A stretch of DNA of 64,000 bases from an uncultured bacterium (GTDB taxonomy: Bacteria > Cyanobacteriota > Vampirovibrionia > Gastranaerophilales > Gastranaerophilaceae). The notes under the pieces were generated by a model, which saw only the letters and a list, made by a program, of their open reading frames with translations, was not told the origin of the DNA and made no database searches. Shown here piece by piece: positions 54,301-61,355 of this stretch. Made by a program: the position numbers and the translations under genes. The stretch covers positions 1 through 64,000 of the forward strand of contig CADBUY010000009.1 of the NCBI GenBank assembly GCA_902797965.1, given 5' to 3'. Position 1 is the stretch's first letter. The number at the start of each line of letters is the position of its first letter.

Positions 54301-55238
54301 GTACAATGTTACAGGTTGAAGAAGGTGCTCTTGTTCAGCATGGTGATATGTTAGCATCACTTGTATTTGAAAGAGAAAAAACCGGCGATATCGTTCAAGG
54401 TTTGCCGAGAGTTGAAGAACTTCTTGAAGCTCGTAAGCCTAAAGATTGTGCAATCTTGGCAGAATATGACGGTACTGCAAAAATTGAAATTGAGGATGAT
54501 GTTCCAAGATTATATCTTGTTTCTGATGAAGGTTCTTCAACAGAAATTAAGTTTGCAATTGATGCAAGTATCGTTGTAACAAACGGTCAAAAGATTAAGA
54601 AAGGTCAGCCATTAACAAGCGGTCCTCTTAATCCGCATGATATCATCAGACTTTGCGGCCCTGAAGAAGCTCAACAATACTTAGTAGACGAAGTACAACG
54701 TGTATATCGTTCACAAGGTGTAGAAATCGCTGATAAACACGTAGAAATTATAGTTCGTCAGATGACTAAGAAAGTTAGAGTAGTAGATTCAGGTGACACA
54801 AACTTATTGCCAGGAGAACTCGTAGAAGTTCAAACTTTTGAAAACGAAAATAAGGCAGTAAGAGAACATGATGGTCAGGAAGCAACTTGTGAATACATGT
54901 TACTTGGTATTACAAAGGCTTCATTGAACACTGAATCATTCATATCAGCAGCTTCATTCCAAGAAACTACAAGAATCTTAACTGAAGCAGCAGTAGATGG
55001 TAAGAAAGATATGTTAAGAGGTCTGAAAGAAAACGTAATTATCGGTAGATTAATTCCTGCCGGTACCGGATTCCACCACTTATCATACGCAAGTGAGGAA
55101 CGTGATAAAGAAGCTCAGAAAAGAGCTGCTCAACGTAACCAAGCTCGTAAACCATCTGCAATCTTAGAAGAGATTGAAGGTATGTTTGGTGCTCCTGAAT
55201 TAACAGCAGGCGGCAGTGATAGCATAATAGAAGATTAA
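51375..55238 (+). CDS. rpoC2: RNA polymerase beta' subunit (C-terminal part)
   Basis: A 1287-residue protein with the cyanobacterial RpoC2 start ([55 protein letters not shown]) followed by the trigger-loop start [19 protein letters not shown] (about 335-353). Next comes an insertion of some 640 residues with repeated beta-type segments (SI3), after which the beta' sequence resumes at [20 protein letters not shown] (about 1002). It ends with an acidic tail. The insertion matches the cyanobacterial and chloroplast type in place and size. Two acidic patches ([11 protein letters not shown]) occur in its middle. Start ATG has GAGGAAA upstream. Confidence 0.97.
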   Translation: [1287 protein letters not shown]

Positions 55239-55255
55239 TTATAATCTGATATAAG

Positions 55256-55289
55256 AAAAAGCCGAGTGTTTGTCACTCGGCTTTTTTTT
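55256..55289. terminator. bidirectional terminator between rpoC2 and the metallophosphoesterase gene
   Basis: GCCGAGTG/CACTCGGC with a 5-base loop, A-run on the left and T-run on the right, positioned 20-50 bases after rpoC2 and right at the end of the convergent gene. Confidence 0.92.
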
Positions 55290-55291
55290 AT

Positions 55292-56050
55292 TTATTCTTC
55301 TAATAAAATAATTTCAGGGATGTCACAAAATCTGACTGTTAACATGCTTGTTCCAAGTCCTCTTGTTACAATCATACGATTTTGAGTTTCGTTATAGTCG
55401 CCGCCAGCGAATTTTGTACCGTATTTTGATGGACAAATTAAGGCACCGAAAAATGGAATTCTTACCTGACCTCCATGAACGTGACCGGCAAGGATTAAAT
55501 CTACATCATCTTTAACATCATAGTATATATCAGGTGTGTGTGAAATAAGTATTCTTTTTGATGCGGTATTTTCTAATGCTGCAATTATTTCAGATGGTGA
55601 TACTCTTTTATTACCAACTCCTGATATGTAAATATCATCAATTAAAATACTTGAATTATTCAGGACTGTAATTCCGGCTTCTTCAAGAGCTTGTTTTACC
55701 GTAAATTTGTCATAATTTGCATCATGGTTTCCGAGTACGGTTATAAAAGGTGCATTAATCTCTTTCAGCATTTTTGCGGTTTCTTTTATTGGTAATGAAT
55801 GTTTCCCGCTATGTCCTTTTATAAAATCACCGCCTGATAAGACTAAATCAGGTTTTAGTTCGTTTATTTTATTAATAATTCGTTTTAATCTGTGTTTATC
55901 GTGTTTTCCTATATGAAAATCACTTACAAATACAATCCGTTTACTGTTAAGGTTATTAACTTTATATTTTTTTACAACAAGTAAATTTGGTTCTATATAA
56001 AACCCCCAAATGTATAAAGCGATTAAAATTAAAATAATATATGTTAACAT
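55292..56050 (-). CDS. membrane-anchored metallophosphoesterase (YkuE/LpxG-like)
   Basis: A 252-residue calcineurin-type phosphoesterase with one N-terminal membrane helix (LTYIILILIALYIWGFYI). Metal motifs are SDFHIGKHD (about 43-51), GGDF, LGNHDAN (about 108-114) and AGHVHGGQ (about 193-200). The YkuE group includes LpxG, which removes UMP from UDP-2,3-diacylglucosamine in lipid A synthesis in Chlamydia; because kdsA shows a lipid A core, that role is possible but unproven. A lipid or nucleotide phosphatase role is equally open. Confidence 0.85.
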   Translation of the reverse strand: MLTYIILILIALYIWGFYIEPNLLVVKKYKVNNLNSKRIVFVSDFHIGKHDKHRLKRIINKINELKPDLVLSGGDFIKGHSGKHSLPIKETAKMLKEINAPFITVLGNHDANYDKFTVKQALEEAGITVLNNSSILIDDIYISGVGNKRVSPSEIIAALENTASKRILISHTPDIYYDVKDDVDLILAGHVHGGQVRIPFFGALICPSKYGTKFAGGDYNETQNRMIVTRGLGTSMLTVRFCDIPEIILLEE

Positions 56051-56108
56051 AATTATGATTTTATCATGAATTTGTAGTAATATGGATAGTAATAAGGAGG
56101 ATAGAAGT

Positions 56109-56618
56109 ATGATTAATGAAAAACTTGAAGCTGCTTTTAATGAGCAAATAAATAAAGAATTGTATTCGGAATATCTTTATTTATCTATGAAAGTTAAGTT
56201 TATGGAATGGAATTTACAAGGATTTGTAAACTGGTTTAATGTTCAGGTTCAGGAAGAACATGCTCATGGTATGGGAATGTTTGATTATCTTGACGAAAGA
56301 GGGGGAAATATTAAACTTGAAGCTATTGCTAAACCTGAATTTAAAGGTACAACTCCATTAGAAATCTTTGAAGAAGTTCTAAAACATGAACAATTTGTTA
56401 CATCTTCAATAAATCATGTAGCAGATGTAGCAGAAGAAGTTAAGGATAGAGCAGCTCTTCATCTTTTAGACTGGTATATTAAAGAACAAGTTGAAGAAGA
56501 AGCAAATGTAGGCGGTTTACTTGCGACACTAAGATTAATAGGTGATGATAAAAAAGCTTTATTGATGCTGGATAAAGACCTTGCAGCAAGAACATTTGTT
56601 CAACCTGTTATTGGTTAG
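56109..56618 (+). CDS. ftnA: ferritin (non-haem, FtnA-like)
   Basis: A 169-residue four-helix iron-storage protein. Ferroxidase-centre residues are seen in NKELYSEYLYLS (about 12-23), VQVQEEHAHGMGMFDY (about 45-60) and EQVEEEANVGGLL (about 123-135). It oxidises Fe(II) and stores it as a mineral core in a 24-mer. ATG 56109 is taken because AAGGAGG lies 8 bases ahead; the earlier in-frame start at 56082 has no ribosome binding site. Likely under iron or oxidative control, though no operator is seen. Confidence 0.93.
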   Translation: MINEKLEAAFNEQINKELYSEYLYLSMKVKFMEWNLQGFVNWFNVQVQEEHAHGMGMFDYLDERGGNIKLEAIAKPEFKGTTPLEIFEEVLKHEQFVTSSINHVADVAEEVKDRAALHLLDWYIKEQVEEEANVGGLLATLRLIGDDKKALLMLDKDLAARTFVQPVIG

Positions 56619-56695
56619 GGATAAAAGAGTAATGTGGTAAAAACATATAATGGAATTAGGGGTGGAGTCTATCCGCCCTTAATTAATAAAATATT

Positions 56696-57340
56696 ATGTC
56701 AGTAACAGATTTATTTAATTTTGATAAACAATTTAATAGACCAATTATAGGTACAGATGAAGCTGGACGTGGACCTGCTGCCGGAGGAGTTTATGCTGTG
56801 GCGGTTAATTTTGACGGTAAAATTACAGCCGGTTTAATTAAGGATTTAGAGATTTTAAATGATTCTAAAAAACTTACTCCAAAAAAGCGTGAATCAATAT
56901 ATGATTGCATTCTAAAAAACACCTTGAATAAAATTGTATGTATTGAAGTTGATGAGATAGAAAAAATTAATATATTAAATGCTTCATTAAAGGCTATGAA
57001 TATAGCTTGTAGTTATGTCGCAAATCAAGTAGAAAATCCTTTAATATTAGTTGATGGGAATAGATTGATAAGAAATTTTCCCCACCCCCAGCAGTTTGTA
57101 ATAAAGGGTGATTCCAAATCAGCTTCTATTGCAGCAGCAAGTATTCTGGCTAAAGTTACTCGAGACAGATATATGCTAAGACTTCATGATGAATTCCCGA
57201 TGTATAATTGGGCAAAAAATGCAGGGTATTTAACAAAAGAGCATATTTCTGCAATTGATAAATACGGTTTAACAAAATACCACCGACCGTCTTTTTTAAG
57301 AAAACATTTTGAAGCTGCCAAACAGCTTACTTTAATATAA
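56696..57340 (+). CDS. rnhB: ribonuclease HII
   Basis: A 214-residue enzyme that cuts RNA in RNA-DNA hybrids and single ribonucleotides. The catalytic Asp-Glu is in GTDEAGRGPAAGGVYAVAV (about 19-37), the next acidic residue in LVDGN (about 117), and the last in VTRDRYM. The GRG plus C-terminal Tyr-type motif agrees with type 2 enzymes that recognise the ribo-deoxyribo junction. Length is normal. The spacing of 77 bases after ferritin and the absence of a strong ribosome binding site suggest its own start. Confidence 0.95.
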   Translation: MSVTDLFNFDKQFNRPIIGTDEAGRGPAAGGVYAVAVNFDGKITAGLIKDLEILNDSKKLTPKKRESIYDCILKNTLNKIVCIEVDEIEKINILNASLKAMNIACSYVANQVENPLILVDGNRLIRNFPHPQQFVIKGDSKSASIAAASILAKVTRDRYMLRLHDEFPMYNWAKNAGYLTKEHISAIDKYGLTKYHRPSFLRKHFEAAKQLTLI

Positions 57341-57381
57341 TCCTGATATTTATGCTAAAATTAGGAAAAGAGGGTTAAGAT

Positions 57382-58134
57382 TTGACAATAAAAATTGCAG
57401 TAACAGGAAAAAGCGGAAGCGGAAAAACAACTATTACCAAAGCATTATTGAATGTTTTGCAAAATCATTTTCCTGATAAATCGGTTCTATTGTTTGATAA
57501 TGATTTGTCAGGCGAACTTGGGCATTCATTCGGAATGGATATCAGAAATACAATTTATGGTATCAGAAGCGGAAAGCACGAGTATAAAACAGGTATTCCG
57601 GATGGAATGTCAAAGCACGATTATGTAGAGTGGGCAATGGAAGATATTATTGTTTCAATAAATGATAATGTTGATATTATTGTTTCGTGGTTTGCCGGTG
57701 CAAAAGATTGCAGATGTCCGATAACATCTCAGATAAATGATGCTTGCCAGAAGATTATTGAAAGATATGATTTTGTTATTTTTGATTGCGAATTTGATTT
57801 GAAGTATCTAAATCAATTAGTAGATACGAATATTGACTTGGCACTTATTGTTGCAAATCCGAATATTGAATCAGTAAAACTTGCTAAGCGTATTGCGGAG
57901 TTTTCTACAAAGCATGCAGTTGGAGGTCAGTTGGGTGTTGTTGTAAATAAAGTAAACAATCAGGATTTGGATAGTATTTACAAAACTATGAAAGAAGAAG
58001 AATTGGATATTCTTGGTGCAATTCCTTATGATGAAAAATTAGCAAACGGAACTTCTGACTGGGAATCTGATGTTGTAAAAGAAGCTGTTCAGGAATTGTA
58101 TTTCAGGTTGAACTTACCGCAGGATAATTTATAA
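57382..58134 (+). CDS. CooC/ParA-like P-loop ATPase with CxC motif
   Basis: A 250-residue SIMIBI-class NTPase. The P-loop is GKSGSGKTTITKAL (about 9-22), switch segments follow (FDNDLSGELGHSF), a Walker-type hhhDCEFD lies near 133-139, and a base-recognition motif VVNKVNN is near 195. An insertion with KDCRCPI carries a CxC pair as in CooC, the Ni-insertion ATPase of carbon monoxide dehydrogenase. No dehydrogenase is in the window, so the client metalloprotein is unknown. TTG start with GAGGG upstream. folD lies 145 bases after; a shared C1 pathway is only a hint. Confidence 0.75.
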   Translation: MTIKIAVTGKSGSGKTTITKALLNVLQNHFPDKSVLLFDNDLSGELGHSFGMDIRNTIYGIRSGKHEYKTGIPDGMSKHDYVEWAMEDIIVSINDNVDIIVSWFAGAKDCRCPITSQINDACQKIIERYDFVIFDCEFDLKYLNQLVDTNIDLALIVANPNIESVKLAKRIAEFSTKHAVGGQLGVVVNKVNNQDLDSIYKTMKEEELDILGAIPYDEKLANGTSDWESDVVKEAVQELYFRLNLPQDNL

Positions 58135-58146
58135 TCTATTATCGCA

Positions 58147-58256
58147 CAAGTCATTCTGAGCCTGAAAGGCGTAAGAATCCAGCCAATAAGAAAAACAAAA
58201 ACAAATAAAAAGAAAGGGCTGGGTCTTTACGGTTCTAACGAACCTCAAGACGACAA
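58147..58256. repeat. interspersed repeat, uninterrupted copy
   Basis: A 110-bp non-coding element: CAAGTCATTCTGAGCCTGAA..., AATCCAGCC, then GGGTCTTTACGGTTCTAACG and CAAGACGACAA. A second copy at 59675-59830 is the same apart from a 47-base insertion, so this copy shows the uninserted site. Confidence 0.8.
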
Positions 58257-58278
58257 GTAAATATACAGGAGAATTTTA

Positions 58279-59124
58279 ATGACAATAATATTAGATGGGA
58301 AAAAAACATCAGAAAAAATTCTAAACAAGGTAAATGAACGACTAAATGAGAGCAAAAAGTCAAAATTATACCTCCCACCCCATCTGGCAGTTATTCTCGT
58401 TGGTGACAATCCTGCAAGTAAAATCTATGTAAATAACAAAAAGAAAGCTGCTGAAAAGGTTGGTATTAAATCAACCATTATTGAATTTGAGGTAAATGTA
58501 ACCGAACAGGAATTACTGTCAAAGATTGTTGAACTTAATAACAATGATGAAGTAACAGGCATACTGGTTCAATTACCGCTTCCTGAGCATATTGATAAAA
58601 ATAAAGTTATATTATCAATATCGCCTAAAAAAGACGTAGACGGCTTTCATCCGGAAAATGGCGGTAAATTATTATTAGGGGTAGAGCCGTATTTTTATCC
58701 TGCAACTCCGCAGGGAATAATTATGCTTATGGATGAGTATAATATTCCAATAGAGGGTAAACATGCAGTTGTAATAGGCCGCTCAAATATCGTAGGTAAA
58801 CCAATGGCGCAAATGCTGTTAAGAAGAAATGCAACTGTAACAATGTGCCACTCTTATACGCATCAAGATGATTTGGTTGAAATAATAAAAACCGCGGATA
58901 TTTTGGTATCTGCGGTGGGTAAAAAAATTGTAAGATGTAAGATGGTTAAGAAAAATTCTTGTGTAATTGACGTGGGCATATCTAGAGATGCCAACGGCAA
59001 GTTGACCGGAGATGTTGATTTTGATATCGTAGCTCCGTCTTGTGGTTTTATAACTCCTGTTCCGGGCGGTGTAGGCCCAATGACAATAGCATCTTTGATG
59101 TATAACGCATCTAAAGTGTATTGA
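58279..59124 (+). CDS. folD: methylenetetrahydrofolate dehydrogenase / cyclohydrolase
   Basis: A 281-residue bifunctional enzyme that interconverts methylene- and formyl-tetrahydrofolate. Key parts: SKIYVNNKKKAAEKVG (catalytic Lys, about 47-62), VQLPLPEHI, DVDGFHPEN (about 117-125), PATPQGI, the NAD(P)-binding GRSNIVGKPMA (about 162-172) and the C-terminal TPVPGGVGPMTIA. Complete and typical. It supplies formyl groups for purines and initiator tRNA. AGGAGAA precedes the ATG. Confidence 0.96.
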   Translation: MTIILDGKKTSEKILNKVNERLNESKKSKLYLPPHLAVILVGDNPASKIYVNNKKKAAEKVGIKSTIIEFEVNVTEQELLSKIVELNNNDEVTGILVQLPLPEHIDKNKVILSISPKKDVDGFHPENGGKLLLGVEPYFYPATPQGIIMLMDEYNIPIEGKHAVVIGRSNIVGKPMAQMLLRRNATVTMCHSYTHQDDLVEIIKTADILVSAVGKKIVRCKMVKKNSCVIDVGISRDANGKLTGDVDFDIVAPSCGFITPVPGGVGPMTIASLMYNASKVY

Positions 59125-59134
59125 TTTATCTCTC

Positions 59135-59566
59135 TTATGATTGTAACAAGTGTGTATCTTGCATTGCTGTTGCAGTAGATTGCTTGTCTGCGTCTTTTTC
59201 TGCCTGTAATTGAGTTACCAATGCTTCATACATTGTTTTCATAGTGTCATATTCAATATCCATTTCTTCTAATTCTAATGAAAGTGATTGGTCGTATTCT
59301 TTGACTTTATAATGAGCGTAAGCATCAGCTGTTTTATCGTCAAATACTTCACCTTTTGCTTTATTATATTTTGCTGTTTTAATTTCTTTATCAGGGTCTT
59401 GTGCCTCTTCAAATTTAGTAACCCATTTATCTTCATACTTAACTTGTTTCTGAAGTTTTTCTGAGTTAGCTTCATATTTAGCAGACCAGATATTTAACTG
59501 AGCTGTATAGTAGTTCAAATCTGCTGTTACGTTTAATAAATTTCCTAATTGTGCTGCGCCTGACAT
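59135..59566 (-). CDS. coiled-coil protein of unknown function
   Basis: A 143-residue mostly helical protein (LGNLLNVTADLNYYTAQLN, then EEMDIEYDTMKTMYEAL). It has a high Lys, Glu and Ala content and no cysteine, signal or membrane helix. N-terminal helices lacking a signal are common among proteins exported by flagellar-type systems, but nothing in the sequence proves this. It converges with folD, 10 bases apart, and has AAAGG upstream of the ATG. Confidence 0.5.
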   Translation of the reverse strand: MSGAAQLGNLLNVTADLNYYTAQLNIWSAKYEANSEKLQKQVKYEDKWVTKFEEAQDPDKEIKTAKYNKAKGEVFDDKTADAYAHYKVKEYDQSLSLELEEMDIEYDTMKTMYEALVTQLQAEKDADKQSTATAMQDTHLLQS

Positions 59567-59674
59567 TTTCTTATACCTTTATTTTTATCTTACGTATATA
59601 TAAAGCATTTAAAAAATATCGAATTTCACAACTTATTAAATCTGTTACAAAACTTTACAATTATATACAAAAAA

Positions 59675-59830
59675 CAAGTCATTCTGAGCCTGAAAGGCAC
59701 TCTGCCGAAAGAAAAGGTGACTAAATGTCACGTTTTCTTGAGAGGTAGAATCCAGCCAATAAGAAATACAAAAACAGAACAAAATGAAAAAGCCGGGTCT
59801 TTACGGTTCTAACGAACCTCAAGACGACAA
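59675..59830. repeat. interspersed repeat, copy interrupted by a 47-bp palindromic element
   Basis: Same element as 58147-58256, but with 59699-59745 inserted (starts ACTCTGCCGA, ends GAGAGG). The insert's core GTGACTAAATGTCAC is flanked by AAGAAAA and TTTTCTT and is the same element found in the tRNA-Leu repeats at 8.6 kb. Confidence 0.85.
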
Positions 59831-59846
59831 AAAACATTTTTTTAAT

Positions 59847-60173
59847 CTAATTAGCATTATCAATCTCTTTGCAAATATCGCTGATTTTTAAATTCATCCA
59901 AGAATAAAAATCTAATTTATATTCTTTATCTACATAATCAGCCAGTTCCTTATATGAAACTATTTTATCTTTATTTGTATCCAGTTCTTTAAAGAATTTT
60001 TTGTCATACTGTGTAAGTTTGATGATATTTTTTGCAAAAACAGTTGTCATGCCTTTAATAGCATTAGAAAATTCTTTCTGTGTAAAACCGTTACCATCCG
60101 TATCGTACTTTGCTAATGTGTTACTTAAGTACGAATTTAATGTTTTATTATTAATGAAAGAACTGATACCCAT
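59847..60173 (-). CDS. small EF-hand protein
   Basis: A 108-residue protein with two EF-hand loops, DTDGNGFTQKEF (about 25-36) and DTNKDKIVSYKEL (about 70-82), each with acidic residues at positions 1, 3, 5 and a Glu at 12. Helices flank both loops. It should bind Ca2+. No signal peptide is seen (MGISSFINNKTL), so it may be cytosolic or exported by an unusual route. Its role is unknown. Confidence 0.75.
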   Translation of the reverse strand: MGISSFINNKTLNSYLSNTLAKYDTDGNGFTQKEFSNAIKGMTTVFAKNIIKLTQYDKKFFKELDTNKDKIVSYKELADYVDKEYKLDFYSWMNLKISDICKEIDNAN

Positions 60174-60260
60174 ATTAATCCTCTATTATAATAAAAATTT
60201 ATATTGCAAAATAATTGCCTGTATTTTTACAATAATTAACAGTTATAGTATTATATAATT

Positions 60261-60605
60261 ATGCTTCCAAAAGATTACAGATTAAAAAAACGTTCAGCAT
60301 TTGCTGCTACATATAATATTGGTAAAACTCTGCATAAAGACGGTGTAACCATGTTTATCGGTAAAGAGAAACAAAATGATTACCCGACCAAGGTTGGTTT
60401 TGTAGTTAGTAAAAAAATACACAAACGTGCTGTTCAAAGGAACCGTATTAAAAGGTTGATGAGAGAAAGCTACAGGCTGCTTATTAAAGAGGGAGCTGTG
60501 TCAGATAAGTATATCTCTATAATATTTGTAGCTTCGTCTAAATTATTAGGTCAGGATTTTAAATATATTGATACAGCAATTAGAAAACTTGTATATAAGC
60601 TATAA
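60261..60605 (+). CDS. rnpA: ribonuclease P protein component
   Basis: A 114-residue basic protein that helps the RNase P RNA process tRNA 5' ends. Family core KVGFVVSKKIHKRAVQRNRIKRLMRE (split over about 45-70) includes the RNR box. Complete. rpmH, which usually precedes rnpA, is not here. A TTTACA-N17-TATTAT promoter (60226-60254) ends 6 bases before the ATG and there is no ribosome binding site, so the message may be leaderless. Confidence 0.93.
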   Translation: MLPKDYRLKKRSAFAATYNIGKTLHKDGVTMFIGKEKQNDYPTKVGFVVSKKIHKRAVQRNRIKRLMRESYRLLIKEGAVSDKYISIIFVASSKLLGQDFKYIDTAIRKLVYKL

Positions 60606-60620
60606 GTGCGCGGAATGCTC

Positions 60621-60684
60621 TGGGGTAAATCTTTTGTTGTTAATATTTGGGGGTAAATTATGGGGGTAAATTTGGGGGTAAATT
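60621..60684 (+). promoter_or_regulatory. tandem GGGGTAAAT repeats as an unusual ribosome-binding region
   Basis: GGGGTAAAT occurs at 60622-60630 and as GGGGGTAAATT in three close copies at 60649, 60662 and 60674, the last just before the ATG at 60685. The first close copy ends in an ATG (60660) that opens a 10-codon frame overlapping the gene start. Confidence 0.6.
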
Positions 60685-61233
60685 ATGATTGATGGAATTT
60701 TGACACCTGCACTGCGTGATATTGATTATTTAGCTCCGGCAGCTCCTTATCCTGTTATTCCGTCAGGTCTAACCGTTCATCAGGGTTCGGTTTACAGGTA
60801 TTCAATTCCTACGGATGAACAGCCTACATTGTTAATCTCTGATTATATTCCTGATCACAATGGAAATTTTATCAACCCAGGGTACTATCAACTTGCACTT
60901 TCTGATGACAGAGAGTTTTTATACCTGCTTGAATCTCATGAACTTAAAGCTGTTATTCCTGTATTTAAAATTTCAGATAATCAGCGTGAACTTGATAAAT
61001 TATATGCTTCCAAAAAACCACTTACAAAAGAAGAAAAGCGTGCAAAGGCTAAGAAAAAAAGAGAGCAAAGAATTAAAGATGTAATAAATAAAAAATATGC
61101 TGTTTCAGGTGCAACACCGCCGCAGGAATATGAACACATGGAAGCGACTATTGAATACATAAAAGAGGGCGGTTATTATCTTATAATGTATGAAAAAGGC
61201 TATATTCGCGCTTGGGGTGCTATAAAAATATAA
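60685..61233 (+). CDS. hypothetical protein with basic linker
   Basis: A 182-residue protein of unknown function. The first ~105 residues look globular and beta-rich (PVIPSGLTVHQGSVYRYSIP, YYQLALSDDREFLYLLES). A very basic segment follows (KEEKRAKAKKKREQRIKD, about 113-130), then a short globular end (EYIKEGGYYLIMYEKGY). No signal or membrane helix. The ribosome binding region is repeated, as described separately. It is downstream of rnpA in the same direction. Confidence 0.55.
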   Translation: MIDGILTPALRDIDYLAPAAPYPVIPSGLTVHQGSVYRYSIPTDEQPTLLISDYIPDHNGNFINPGYYQLALSDDREFLYLLESHELKAVIPVFKISDNQRELDKLYASKKPLTKEEKRAKAKKKREQRIKDVINKKYAVSGATPPQEYEHMEATIEYIKEGGYYLIMYEKGYIRAWGAIKI

Positions 61234-61345
61234 CGGAATTATCCCATGTAATACACCCCACCTGCTTATGTAGTTCAATAACAACATTTCCCTCCCCGGT
61301 TGGGGAGGGTTAGGGTGGGGTGGTTCGCAAGATTATATAATTCCG
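61234..61345. repeat. nested palindromic element
   Basis: The ends CGGAATTAT (61234-61242) and ATAATTCCG (61337-61345) are inverted. Inside are CACCCCACC/GGTGGGGTG-type arms and CCCTCCCC GGTT GGGGAGGG, so the element folds into one long stem. It can act as terminator for the gene on the left and also lies downstream of the flagellin gene. Confidence 0.75.
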
Positions 61346-61355
61346 AAATATAATA

